Assembly: GCA_015345905.1 (NCBI GenBank)
Contig: JADDTR010000003.1
Span: 1,410,337 to 1,474,336, forward strand
Origin: Aotearoamyces nothofagi
Lineage: Eukaryota > Ascomycota > Leotiomycetes > Leotiales > Tympanidaceae
Reading direction: 5' to 3'
DNA length: 64,000 nucleotides
Made by a program: the position numbers and the translations under genes. This document shows positions 10,535 through 22,398 of this stretch, one piece after another (positions within the stretch are counted from its first letter, which is position 1; the number at the start of each line of letters is the position of its first letter). The notes under the pieces were generated by a model. It saw only the letters and a program-made list of their open reading frames with translations, was not told where the DNA came from and did not search any database.

Positions 10535-12564
10535 CGGTCTTGAACCTAGTCCTTTTGAACCCGAGGAGCCGTTGTCAATGGAGGATAATACATAACTCCA
10601 ACTATGCCAGGAGGATGCTGTACCGTTAGCTATCAAGCAAACTTCCAGGAAAAATGGAGTGTCCCATCTGAGACGCCATACCTTGGCGTACTCCTTAGTA
10701 GATCTTGCATACAGATTCAAGTGAACCAGACACATCATACCGCATGGCTTCCACTAGCCCCAGCCCAGTGGTGCTACCCTTACTGGGCTCATCTTGCCAT
10801 AGCCATCTGCAATACCACCTGCTTATCTTACATGCAAAAGAGTAAAACACTCGAGCGTGTCCGAATGTCCTTTTCTCTACAGCATAGGACATTAGGAAGA
10901 GTAAGAGCCCAGTTCATCATCAGCCGATGCAGCAGAGGATTTTGGACTATGCAATCCAACAGAAAATCTTTGTGGCCGAAAGACAGAACAGCATAGGGTA
11001 GGCTTTCGAAAGAATCGAAAAATCGATAAGGCCACTTTCAATTCTTGTTCCATATATCGAGAGTATGTAGGATCTTGAACGACCCTCAATCCAAGCGCCT
11101 ACTTATCTTAATTGTGTCTAGACTATTACGACCTACCTTTTTATGGCTTTCAACATGACAACAGAATTGTCCAGCCCGTGGCCTAGCCTACCACGGACGA
11201 CTCATGGGACATATGGAAAGGATACCACAAATTGGAGACTACTTCCCGTTTTTTTAATAGGCAACCACCCATACAACAAGAAGGACACCAGCTATTCCAG
11301 GCAGGAATAAACCAAAAGTGAGCAGTTCACTCAGGAAGGGTGTCGATGTCGAGCAGATGGCTGAGACAACAAGGACGTGTGTAGGAGCCACGGATTTGCA
11401 GTCCCCAAAGCCCCTAGCATCAGCTGTCCTGCGGTATCTTGTCGATGCCAGTACATATAAGCTCCACGATGACCCCATATGTTGCCGGCTCTTGTGTGTC
11501 ATTTATCGAGTAGAGAAATAAGCTTCTCCTGCACGCGATTCGATGCATGGCAGCTGCGGTCATGCGAGATGGGAATAAGGATGGATGTGGATGGGTGCCA
11601 TCATATAGCAGCGACTTGTATGGATAATGGACGCGTGACTTGGAGTTGGCGAACCAAATACTCGTGGGATGGAGGTTTGATGAATGAAGTGGGGCAGCGC
11701 TATGCTGGGGGATCAAATTATTATCGCAAGATTCGCAGTATACCTGTCTGCTTTGGCCAGAGGCTTGTTAGCGAGTTGGAAAGAAGCGTATTTGGTAAAT
11801 ACAGCTGTAAGATATAGCTCTCTAGCAATAGAGATTATGGTGCTGGCGTGCCTGCGGTGAACAGGACGCTAGCAAAAATGCCGCTCCGGAACGTCCAGAT
11901 AGAGCTTCTTTGCGCGCTGAAAAGTTCACTTGGGAATGTAGAACAGTGTGTATATATTAATAATCAATCATGGTTCTCCGGGCAGAGTTGCGAACAGGTA
12001 TGGCCTGAGCATATTGCAACCGCAAGTGAACAACCGTGGAGTGCTGTGGAGTCTGTCGCGTTTCGATCGTCACGATCTGACGGGAACTCAACAAGCTCTA
12101 CGAGGGCCAAAAAGACGCGACCCGAGAGAGTAGAAGATATGCCTCAAAGGTGCTGAAGGTATTCAAATCTTTGGATAGATGGACAAGTAAAATAGACATC
12201 GATGTTGAGCGCGTAGTCCGGAGTGTGGAGTTGTGGGGAAGACGGCCCCGCTCGAAGCGCTTACTTTTATCGTGTGCTTGCTGACCCTAGCAACCACGTG
12301 ATAGGCTCAAAGCAGGCACAACTTTTTAATAACTGTTGTAATAAACCAACAATATTGGTAGGAAGAAGCCATGAATCACTTGGAGGCATAGACATTAACG
12401 GAGTAGGGCAATTTAGAACCCGTTACAACAAATGGCAAGAAGTTCTGTTCATATTTTGAAGCACGTCTTAAGGATGCTGTACTCGACCAAAAAGCTCTCA
12501 TTAATAACTGACAGCAGGATTTAATAGATCTAAGCCTCTTCAAAGCATTTAAAAGTCGATATCT
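10535..12564. other. Two-kb intergenic region, no supported gene
   Basis: Frames of up to 130 codons occur (for example 10604-10996 + and 11848-12156 +). They lack recognisable domains, and their composition looks random. A hydrophobic C-terminal stretch on the minus strand near 11260-11330 is the only hint of a membrane protein. I cannot build a gene around it. Confidence 0.45.
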
Positions 12565-13603
12565 CTACAACCTCACTTCCCCCTTCTTCTTCGTATTCCT
12601 TTCAAGGCCAACCAGCAGCGCTGCATGCTTACTCAAGGCAACCAGATCTCCCTCTTCGTCGAACATAGAGATATCAATATCACATCTCCCATGTCGGATC
12701 AAATGTGACTCAACCCTCATGAATAACCATTCCCATCCCTTTTCAGTAGGCGGCGCTTTCTTCACCTCGATTCCCAGCGACAACGTAGGATACCACATGC
12801 CTGTAATGCCGTACGCTTCTGGCAGTGGCATGAAGGTGTCAGCCAGATAGCAGAGCGCTGGGATATCAAACCCGGCAGGTTGGATCCCGTCTTTTCTCCA
12901 TCTGATCCACTGCTCCCTAACACTTGGGCCAAATCTGGCACTTTTTCCTAGCGTGTCGCCGTTACGAATAAGGAAGACGACTTTCATGATTGCGGTCCGT
13001 CTCACAAAGATTTCTGGCGGATCTTGAAACTCTACACAGTCCTCTCGTTTCGGAATATCTGCCTTCAGAATAAGAGGTATAGTTGGCAATGACTCCCCGC
13101 CAAGGGTCTCTTCTCTTCCCAGATTTCCTTGTCGAAGAAGAGCCTCGAGACACAAGGATGGTTTCTTCGTCTTATCACCGTCGCTGTATTGGAGCAGTTG
13201 GACACGGACTGTTGAGAATTGCCGACCTATTTTCAAAGGCGTGACCACAATCTCGGCATGTCCTAAAGAGGTCCTCTCGATATATTCTACGTGCATAGTT
13301 ATAACATCAGGTTGATCCAACTGTGCAAGGTGCAGATGAAAGTGATATTGGGTAGCGCGAGCTATTATAGCCGCGAGATACCCACCATGGGGTACTATGT
13401 TTAAATTAGATTTGGCCTGGAGAATTTGAAAGGGTCGTCTTACCCAGGCCGATACACCAATCACGTTTCACATCGGCAAGATATGTAAATCCATTTATGT
13501 CGGATTGAGAGACTGCGATAGCCGCCGGGAGGTTGTTAACAGGAAAGTCTTCTGGCAGAGCAGGAATAGCATCGATGATCGCTTGACGTGCTTTGAGTGA
13601 CAT
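12565..13603 (-). CDS. Acyl-CoA thioesterase-like (hotdog fold, 4HBT_3/TesB-type) protein
   Basis: Two exons, 13603-13444 and 13394-12565, with a 49-bp intron (GTAAGA donor, ATCTAATTT branch, ATAG acceptor). They encode 329 aa. The split codon restores VPHGGYLAAIIARA, the typical PxGGYL element of TesB-like double-hotdog thioesterases, near residue 55. A second hotdog with GMWYPTLSLGIEV and WLFMRVESHLIRHGRCDIDI follows near the C-terminus. These enzymes hydrolyse fatty acyl-CoA; in fungi many are uncharacterised and some sit in secondary-metabolite clusters, but the neighbours here do not suggest a cluster. No peroxisomal C-terminal tripeptide is seen (ends KKKGEVRL). A short perfect inverted repeat lies 28-64 bp upstream of the start. 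Confidence 0.8.
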
Positions 13604-13630
13604 GATGAGGATGCTATTTTTTGAATTCCT

Positions 13631-13667
13631 GTAATCGTCAGACTTTGGTCAGGATACTGACGATTAC
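13631..13667. repeat. 11-bp perfect inverted repeat with 15-bp spacer
   Basis: GTAATCGTCAG at 13631-13641 pairs with CTGACGATTAC at 13657-13667. It lies just upstream of the thioesterase-like start codon. The arm AATCGTCAG is the same as the end of the inverted-repeat element at 16156-16445, so it may be a solo relic of that element or a palindromic regulator site. Confidence 0.6.
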
Positions 13668-14159
13668 CAGCCAACAAATATATATATAGTATAATGTGAG
13701 TAATGTTCACTAATCCATAATTCTCGGTCGGCAACTCGTGCAAATGTCCTCGGCTGGTCACGGTAAGTGGCGGCAAATAAGAGTTTAGGGCGCCGTAATA
13801 ACAGGTTCCGGGTTACTGACACAATTGAAGCTGATGGCCAACTGAGCATCCGAAACTCCTAAAGCTCTCTCATCATTACTCGTAAATGGAGAGAGATTCC
13901 TAAGAGTCACGATTGAAGGTTCAGTGGAACAAGTTTCGCTCCGGCGTCTCCAGGTACTCTGACTCTGGAGTGCCATTTGACATACTGCTTAATTTCTGTA
14001 TATAAAATCCGTGCAACGAGGTATTGCAATAACGTGGCATTGCGCATGTGATATCCACCAGACGCCGACTCAGCCTCCCTGGCATGAGTTATGTTTACAA
14101 AGTAGTCTCCCAAACAATTTCGTCCCAATCCTAAACCCACAACTGCTGTCTCATCATTC
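13668..14159. other. Intergenic between the thioesterase-like gene and NAB2
   Basis: This holds the promoter side of the thioesterase gene and the 3' flank of NAB2. Only short random frames are present; nothing else is recognised. Confidence 0.5.
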
Positions 14160-15755
14160 TTACGTGATCAGCTCTGTAGCTGCCTGATCCATCCCAGCGT
14201 CTGTCTTTCCCGGCACAATTAACTCCTCTTCGCCGTTGTTCTCATCCACGAACTTTCGCTCACTAACATGCTGCTTCTCTCCGGCTACCCATACCTTGTC
14301 GTCAAACTTTCCTCTCTTTTGTCCCTCCTCATGCTTGAATGCACACGCTGGATTCAGACATGGATTGAACTTGCACAGCGTCTTCACATGTGTGAATTTG
14401 CAGTTCGGCGTCGTGCAATCCGCTCCATTCCGGCAAAGTGCCACGGCTGGATGTCTGAATGGGCAGCGTGGATTAGTGCAATTTGGGAAGAACTTGCAGT
14501 CTTGCTCCGTTTGGTGGGCGATCTTCTGAGCAGGCGATGGGTGACGGGCAGTGCACTTTCTGTTCTTGCAGGCTGCTCCGAATGAGCAAATATCTGTGAC
14601 ATCAATAGTTGTTCCTGGTGGAGCAGCCGGGGATTGATGTGCGAATTTGCAATCCTTGTTAGTGCAAGATAAGTTGAACTTGCAAGTGGTGTCGGCAGAA
14701 GGCGGCTCGGAGGCTGGTGTCAACTCCATATCAATTGCAGAGACAGGGGTGCCGTGGGAATGATGCGTTTGTCCATTCACGCGGCCATTTACTTGAGAGC
14801 CTTTCCTGAATCCGCCGTTCTGCTGCGCTTGCCGATTAGGCTGCACTCGATCGAAAAGCGACCTTCCTTGTTGTGGAAAGCCATTGTTCATGCCACCATT
14901 CATATGCGGGAGCTGTCCACCGTTCGCGTGCATCATTTGTTGTTGTTGAGGTGTGAACATTTGCGCCATCATTCGTGATTGTTGTTCGAGGAGCTGGTAG
15001 ATCTCCATTTGTTGCTGAGGACTCATTGCGATGCCGTTGGCACCCACTACGGGAGTGCCTTGCATTGGCCGACCATTCGATGGCCTGCCACCTCTCCCCA
15101 GAATGGATCGTGGCCCAGTAGGGGGTGCCCGTGTGTGAGTATTGATTCGTTCGTTGCCTCCATGGGGGCGGACACGGTGTAGCACAGAGTCATGAGATCT
15201 ATCCATCGCCTTTCCCAGATGCCCGAACAGTCGTTTGTCCCTGCTTCGATCGACGCCGTTGCGCATCGACTTGGGACCCGTAGGTCTACGTTGAGTTAGT
15301 TGAGGTTGTCTCTAGGAACCACCAAGATGGTGTGGGAGCTTGAATGAAGAAATTACGTACACATTGCCTTCCCCAACTCCAGAGACATCGCCCATTTCCG
15401 CATCTTGACCAGCTCCACTTTCAGATTGTTCTAAACCATGAGATGGTTGGCCGCTGGAAGGCTGCAGTGATCCGCCGTTTTCTTGCCGGTTTAGTATCTC
15501 CACCTGCTCGAACAGCCATTGCGAGAAGTCTCTCGCTCCAGGGTCATCCGGCCCAAGGTTCAAAAGGTCGCCTGCCAGCTCGGCAGCAATCTGATCTTGA
15601 GTCTTGCCATTCACCAGCATGAGGATGATGTATTCGGCGAGCGCAGAAGAATCGTCAGCGCCACCGGAACTCCAGCCAACCTCCACCAGCTTTGGCTGTA
15701 TCGCAGCATTTAGGGCAGCTGCAACAGGCGTGTCAATAGAAATCTCGGCCGACAT
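14160..15755 (-). CDS. NAB2: Nuclear polyadenylated-RNA-binding protein Nab2 (ZC3H14 family)
   Basis: Two exons, 15755-15361 and 15285-14160. The intron is 75 bp with a GTACGT donor and a TAACTCAACGTAG 3' end; the product is 506 aa. An upstream in-frame ATG at 15776 would add seven residues. Nab2 binds poly(A) and couples 3'-end formation, poly(A) length control and mRNA export. The N-terminal 100 residues (VAAALNAAIQPKLVEVGW to RDFSQWLFEQVEILN) match the PWI-like helical domain. A Gln/Asn/Gly-rich linker follows (SPQQQMEIYQLLEQQSRMM). Five CCCH fingers of the C-X4/5-C-X4-C-X3-H type then sit at about 333-348, 365-380, 395-410, 416-431 and 436-450, all with intact Cys and His. Yeast Nab2 has seven fingers; five is the usual filamentous-fungal form. 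Confidence 0.93.
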
Positions 15756-16155
15756 GATGGCGGTAATCGCACGCAAAGGCGAACTTGTCGATACGCGTAT
15801 AAGGCTGAAGAGGTGGTCAAGTTGTCGCGCAAGGCCGTGAATGCTCCGTTTTCTATCCTTCTCGCCTAAGCCGGTGAGGAATGTGAGAATTTATATGACA
15901 AGGCCGCCCTTATCAGGTAGAACGATGAGTCGCGCTGTTCTGGCGAGCTGATGTTCTTTGTGGTGTGTTGAGGAGAGGGTCTTTCAAAGAGAGTGGTCGC
16001 GAGAAACACAAGACAAGCTCGAAGACTTAATCGTCACGTCACGTGCTACCAATTAGTCATCCCCCTCCCTTACGTGATTGGTGAATCAAAACTAGGACCG
16101 AAGCATCATAAATCACCCAAAGGCCTTATTAAGGCATGCGATATCTAAGGTAAGC
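15756..16155. promoter_or_regulatory. NAB2 upstream region
   Basis: This is the upstream region of NAB2 on the minus strand. Two copies of the TCACGTCACGTGCTACC/TTACGTGA type (CACGTG and ACGTGA) occur at 16030-16080, resembling bHLH/bZIP binding sites. No gene is seen. Confidence 0.3.
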
Positions 16156-16445
16156 AATCGTCAGAAATGACTTTAATCGTTAGAAAATCGTCGATTTGGT
16201 TTTCTGACGATGGTCGGTGCAAGTGCATTTGCGCACTAGATTTCGGTGGCCTCTCTAGCTATTATATTGCGGAAAAATAGTGTTATTATAGTGAAGGACT
16301 TCAATTAATGCCCATATGCCAGAGAATAGTGAAGTTTTAGCGATTGGCATGCTATATTTTAGCGACTGCAGGCCCTGAAGAGCGCTGAAACTGTACTGTA
16401 TACACGTGACTGCGCAAATACGCGCTTACACCATTTCTGACGATT
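16156..16445. mobile_element. MITE-like inverted-repeat element, about 290 bp
   Basis: The left end AATCGTCAGAAATG (16156-16169) is exactly complementary to CATTTCTGACGATT at 16432-16445. Pairing continues imperfectly inside: GGTGCAAGTGCATTTGCGCA near 16215 against the complement of the segment near 16411-16431, with mostly C/T differences. No open frame lies inside. Length and structure suit a non-autonomous DNA transposon relic. I could not confirm a target-site duplication. Confidence 0.5.
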
Positions 16446-16982
16446 AAAGTCTCCAAGCAAAACTCGAGAAGCTATTATTTATTTGCAGTATAAGCTACTA
16501 GAAATGAAAGATATCTTGCGGTCATTTTTGAGAGGTGGTTATCTGAGATTGTTATTTCAAGCCTTACAGATCCAATTAGTACTCGCTGGAGGCAATCCGA
16601 AGAGGAGATCAGATACGCCGATCTGCCAACGCTTCATCACCGAGTGTCAACCCTCTTCAAACTTGTACATACCAAACTCTGCCAACCAACAGCCCCAATA
16701 GACGTTACAGACTTTCACCGCATTCAAATACACACTGTTCTGTCTCTTAGGTCTCATATCGAGTAAAGGTTGCTTGGGTGCGCAGTAACCTGGACTTCTT
16801 TTGGTGTACTGCCTCTGGACAGTATATCACGATGTAATTTGCTTTGTCCTACTGCGACGACACTTTACCGAATCCTCATCTTACAGACCCGCGGTGCATG
16901 TATATAACTAGCACGTAGACGCTCTGTCTCTCTTAATGTGACAATCTCTCTTTAGAGCTTTATTATATAGCGACCTACTTCA
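16446..16982. promoter_or_regulatory. Upstream region of the hexosaminidase gene
   Basis: TATATAA at 16901-16907, about 80 bp before the start codon, is a likely TATA box, and a pyrimidine-rich CTGTCTCTCTT segment follows. A 72-codon frame (16483-16701) has no recognisable features and is not called. Confidence 0.4.
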
Positions 16983-18854
16983 ATGATGATGGGGCTTCTT
17001 GCGCTTTCTTTGCTTGTCTGTCACGTGGCGGCGATCTGGCCTGCTCCTCAATCTTTCACTTACGGGACTTCTGCCGTGTGGATTGAGGAAGATTTCTCCC
17101 TTCAATACAACGGTCAAAACGTATGCTTGCCCCCTAAATCTTCTTACTCTCCATCTTATTTCAATTTCTGGAGGGGCAAGACTGAGCAACTTGTCAATGC
17201 ACAGCTCTCAGCATACAATGGTTTACCGGATACCATAGAATTCTCCGGTCAAGCTATTGTTGAGGCCGCTGTACAGCGAGCTCGTAATACTATCTTTGCA
17301 GAGAAGCTTGTTCCTTGGAAACTGCACCCTCGCAACCAGCTGAGCAAATTCGAGCCAGCCCCAGACACCAGCAAAACCTACATCAAAACTTTGGCAATTA
17401 CACAAATCGGAAGTGACAACTCGTCAACATTTAAACCGTTGGCAGGGGAAGTAGATGAGTCGTATGAGCTGAGTGTTGGTGAGGATGGGACAGCTAATAT
17501 CACTGCTCTGTCCTCAACCGGAATCGTATGGGCACTTGACACGTTTACGCAGCTCTTCTACCTACATTCCTCGCATCATCTTGGTGTCTATTGCAATATT
17601 GCTCCAGTACAGATCAGCGACTCTCCCAAATTTGCTCATAGAGGTCTCAACATTGATGTTTCTAGAAATTGGTACCCAAAGAGCGATATCCTGCGCACTA
17701 TCGATGCCTTGTCATGGAACAAGTTTAACCGTCTTCATATCCACATGACAGATGGCCAATCATGGCCGATGGATGTTCCATCACTTCCAGAACTGTCCGA
17801 GAAAGGTGCCTACCAGACTGGCCTCTCTTATAGCTCTGAAGATGTTCAAGATATCCAGACATACGCCATATATCGTGGCATTGAAGTGATAATTGAATTC
17901 GACATGCCTGGACACACCTCTTCGATTGGCATTGCATATCCAGATCTAATAACAGCATTCGATGCTAAGCCTTGGGACACCTATTGTGCAGAGCCACCTT
18001 GCGGCGAACTGAAACTGAATTCATCGGCTGTTTACGAGTTTTTAGAGACTCTATTTGGCGACGTGCTTCCAAGAATACAACCCTTTTCGTCATATTTCCA
18101 TACTGGAGGAGACGAGGTTAACGTTCAAGCATACCTACTCGATGAGACAATCAACTCGAATTTATCATCTGTCATCACTCCTTATCTGCAGAAGTTTATC
18201 GATTATAACCACGGTTTAATCAGAAAGGCTGGCCTCACTCCAATTGTTTGGGAGGAGATGCTTCTGGATTGGGGCCTTGAGCTTGGAGATGATGTGGTAG
18301 TGCAAACCTGGATTAGTGAAGAATCTGTTGCGAAGGTGACAAATGCTGGTCACAAGGTCCTTTTTGGAAATTACAACTACTGGGTTTGTCGATTCCTTCT
18401 CTTTACTGAAACTCCCAAACACTGATAATTATAGTATCTCGACTGCGGCAAGGGTCAATGGCTCGATTTCGGAAATGGCGAATCATTCCAATCATACTAC
18501 CCGTTCAATGATTATTGCTCACCGGTCAAAAATTGGAGGCTGATTTACTCGTATGACCCAACCGCTGGTCTTACAGATGAACAAAAGTCTTTAGTACTTG
18601 GAGGGGAAGTCCATATTTGGAGCGAGCAGACTGATCCAGTCAACCTTGATGGCACGGTGTGGCCACGAGCGAGTGCAGCGGGTGAAATTATGTGGTCAGG
18701 AAGACAGGATTCGACTGGGCAGAATCGGAGTCAATTAGATGCAAGCCCAAGACTGGCGGAGATGAGAGAAAGAATGGTGGCTCGAGGTGTGCGGGCGGGA
18801 CCAGTACAGATGGTGTTCTGCACGCAGAATAATGCTACAGAGTGCTCGTTATAG
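16983..18854 (+). CDS. Secreted beta-N-acetylhexosaminidase, GH20
   Basis: Two exons, 16983-18383 and 18435-18854, with a phase-0 51-bp intron (GTTTGT donor, GATAATTATAG 3' end), encode 606 aa. It removes terminal N-acetylglucosamine/galactosamine and works with chitinases in chitin breakdown and cell-wall turnover. A signal peptide is visible (GLLALSLLVCHVAA, cleaved near residue 17), followed by WPAPQSFTYG, the usual start of the mature GH20 proprotein. The substrate-assisted catalytic pair Asp377-Glu378 is in HTGGDEVN. FDMPGHTSS (307-314), WEEMLLDWG and WSGRQD near the C-terminus line the active site. Length matches fungal NagA-type enzymes. Several NxS/T sites support secretion. Confidence 0.95.
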
Positions 18855-19715
18855 GATACTGTTGACGATTGGAGATATACGAGAGATTTGGGAGCGCAGC
18901 GATAAATATGCCGGACTTATCATAATGGATAGTGTTTTCCCTTTCGAAACAGGACCGTGAAGAGCCAAAAGTTTCATGCAGGACTCTTGGCAATTATGAT
19001 TCTTTTATACAGCGATCATCTGAGATGATGTCCAAATGGCATGCTGTCACTTGGTATGTTGATTCCAGAGCGAGGCCTAAGGATTTCTGACATATTACAT
19101 GTGATGTGAAACGAGACCTCTTGGATTGGTACGCTTACCTCTCTACATTCGTGCTCGATTTCACGATTCACGGCACCTTACTTACTGCCAAGGAGCTTCA
19201 TCCGTTATCAAGAAGTAAGCTTCCATAATCCTCCAATATCACACTCTATGCTTGTGCCGGGAGCAAACATGGGCCCTCGGCACATTGTGATACCCCGCAT
19301 TTACCGCACAGCTACTATGTCATGTGTAAGTCCGACGTCGATCTCGGTGCGCCATTTGTGGATGGCGTCCCTCTTAGCATTCCTGGAGTAGCTCTCGCCT
19401 CCATCTCATTCGTCTGCTCGTATTTTTCCTTTCGCCAATAGCGGGACAGTCGAATGAGGGTTGTTATCTCACCCATTGGTGTCCAGTTCCGCTGTCTCGT
19501 CTCGGGGCTGCGAACTGTCCGCATGCAGACAGTACAGACAGGCCATGGATATATACGGTATATGGCGATAAAGTTAAATGTTGGATAATGTGAACACTCT
19601 TCTACCACGTCTTAACTTTGCGCCTTATAAGATTGATGACGATAGGCTGTTTGGCTAAGCTTGGTTGCATCCAAAACTCTCTCACACTTAACTGCTCGGA
19701 AATATATCCGCAGCG
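18855..19715. other. Intergenic, no gene seen
   Basis: This is the 3' flank of the hexosaminidase and the promoter of the P450. A 97-codon minus-strand frame at 19315-19608 shows nothing recognisable. Confidence 0.5.
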
Positions 19716-21526
19716 ATGCTAGCTGAAGCGCTCTCTGAGAATTTTACTCTCAAGACGGTCGCCATAGCACTGATAGTGGTGTACGTCTTGATCACTACTA
19801 CTCGATGGATCTATGATGAGCGCAAGATCCAAGCCCTCGGCGGGCATGCGCCAAAAATCCGGCATTACCTGCCATTTAGTACGCTTCTCACTTCTCTCGG
19901 GAGATAGCGGGTGCTGATGACCACTTATTGATGATACCGTCATGCAAAGTGATCGATCAGACTCTCTTATCCTGTGTACTATCTATCCTTACTAACTACT
20001 GTAGGCGTGGATATAATTGCCAAAACGATATATAACACCATGCATCATAAGAACCTCGAGACGTGGCGGACTTATTTCGAGGATGATGGCCGCGGGGGTT
20101 TTACTGTGGAAGCTTGCCCAGTTGGGCTGCACTGCCTGTTTACAGCAGACCCAGAGAATATCAAAGCCATCTTAGCAACCCAGTTCCATGACTATGGCAA
20201 GGGCAAACCATTCCATGAGGATTGGAAAGAATTTCTTGGAGACAGCATTTTCACAACTGACTCGACCCTCTGGCATTCAAGCCGACAGCTAATTAGACCG
20301 CAATTCGTCAAGGACCGTGTCAGTGATTTGGAAATTTTTGAGAGACATATACAGATACTATTACCATTGATTGCCAATGGCGGTGTTGTTGGAACCAAAG
20401 GCACTGCAACGGATGGGATTGGAAGAGGCCGAAAGGTCGATATCAGTGACTTATTCTTTCGATACACCCTCGATTCAGCGACAGACTTCTTGCTCGGACG
20501 CAGTGTGAATAGCTTGGAGATCCCGAAACAATCGTTCGCAGAGGCCTTCTCTGAAGTACAGAGGGTTCAGAATGTCATTTACCGAGCAGGGTAGGTATTT
20601 ATCTTGTAAGATTCTTATACCTGTCAGCGATTGACCTTAATAGGCCATTGAACATGCTTATCCCGCGTGGCTCATTCAAGGCAGGCTTGAAGGTCGTCAA
20701 TGAATTTGTCATCCCATTCATTGAACAAGCTTTGCGTCTCTCTCCAGAAGAACTGGCAACTAAGACAAAGTCCGAATCAGGATACACATTCCTTCACGCA
20801 TTAGCCAGCTTCACCCGTGATCGGAAAGTTCTCCGTGACCAGCTTGTCGCCGTCCTTCTGGCTGGCCGCGACACCACAGCCTCCACCTTGTCATGGACTT
20901 TCTACGAGCTCGCCCGGCACCCCGAAGCTTGGCAGAAGCTGCGCGCCGAGATCGTTGCCACTGTTGGACTTGACCGACCGCCTACCTACAACGACATAAA
21001 GGACATGAAATACCTCCAGCACACCATGAACGAAACCTTACGCCTATATCCCTCGGTGCCGTTCAACGTCCGACTGGCTCTGCACGATACAACTCTCCCA
21101 CGCGGTGGTGGCCCTGACGGTCTGTCGCCTGTAGGAGTATTGAAAGATTCACTAGTCTGCTACAGCCCGCTCGTCATGCAGCGTCGACCAGATCTCTATC
21201 CTCCGCCCAACGACCCGTCTTTGGATGCGTCGAACTTCAACCCCGACAGGTGGACTATCTGGCAGCCAAAACCATGGACTTACATCCCATTCAACGGCGG
21301 TCCTAGAATCTGCGTCGGACAGCAATTTGCGCTCATTGAGATGGGCTATACGATTGTGAGGATACTGCAGAAGTTCCAGGCTGTTGATTCGCTGATGCCC
21401 GAGGGAAAATTTGGAAATCCCGTATTGAAAGCCGAGATTGTTTTGCAGCCAGGCGATGGTGTTGAGGTTGCGTTTTGGGAGGCCGTGAAGCAGCCTAGTA
21501 CGAAGGAACCTCTTGTTCAAGTTTGA
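19716..21526 (+). CDS. Cytochrome P450, CYP52/alkane-fatty acid hydroxylase-like
   Basis: Three exons: 19716-19878, 20005-20590 and 20644-21526, giving 543 aa. Both introns end in a canonical AG; the first is long (126 bp) with TACTAACTACTGTAG. It is membrane-anchored by residues about 14-33 (KTVAIALIVVYVLITTTRW). P450 hallmarks are present: the I-helix AGRDTT (323-328), ExxR at Glu380/Arg383 (NETLRLYP) and the heme-binding loop FNGGPRICVGQ with Cys473. The layout (HHKNLETW near residue 75, GDSIFTTDSTLWHSSRQLIRPQF, RLSPEELA) matches CYP52-type microsomal omega-hydroxylases of n-alkanes and fatty acids that act in the ER with P450 reductase. Assignment to a particular CYP family is by resemblance only. 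Confidence 0.93.
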
Positions 21527-22398
21527 TTCTGGTCGATTGAAGGGAGATATGCCAACCACTTGACGGCCCTGATATAACAATATAGATGACGTCCAAGTTG
21601 CTGATCATAGATACTGTGCCTTTGTGGTAGGGAGGTTGTAAATTAGGGGCAAAAATTTCTTATTAATGAACGATAGGGAGATAATGAATGTCAGCTGCCA
21701 TCTATGTGATACTTACCCATCTCGGTACTCCATGCAATTAAGGCATAGATAACCCTTTTTTTATGACTTAGTTTGTTTCAAACAAGATCTGTCAATATGA
21801 TGTGAGACTATTGTAACCGCATCAATCTTACTTTCTGCCTCCTGGAAGCATCTGAGCCTTTACGCTATCCCTTGATACTAAATGTATACCTTGACACTTA
21901 ATAATTTCTACTGTTGTAGCTCTTGTGGGATTTAAATGTTGTATTTTATCGTAACATTCATTATTACGACTGATTATTATAGCTCGTACGACATCAGTTT
22001 TAAATAGAGCCCACCTTGTTTCTTGTAATATTGCGTAGTTGTGGCTTTGGATATGCCAAGTAAGAATGCTTGCTTCCCCGCGTCCGCTCAGCCTTATCGA
22101 CGCGGCTGAGTCTAACCATATTTGGCATCCCAACAATGTTCTTCACGGTCAGCTTCTGGAAGGAAAAGCCGACTCTGCCGGATGAATCACGAGCATTAAA
22201 CCTTATGGACCCAGCTTATACATTAAATCATCCTTGGCGTTAACTTAAGATTGCTGAAAGGTACATATCGCCAAGCCTCAGTATGTGGCTCAGTTCAACG
22301 ACGACAGCTAGAATGTTTTAAGCGAGAGGGCCTTCACGTCCCACCTTGAATTATAACTTGGCCCATGTAGTACACCAAGTCGACCTTCCAGGAAGGCA
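21527..22398. other. Intergenic, possible decayed repeat
   Basis: AT-rich DNA. A 102-codon minus-strand frame at 21828-22136 has no recognised domain. It could be a decayed transposon fragment, but nothing supports a gene. Confidence 0.4.

Noticed and set aside
21828-22136. 102-codon frame considered as a hAT-type transposase remnant
   Set aside because: The resemblance was too vague: no catalytic or dimerisation motif is visible, and the flanks show no inverted ends.
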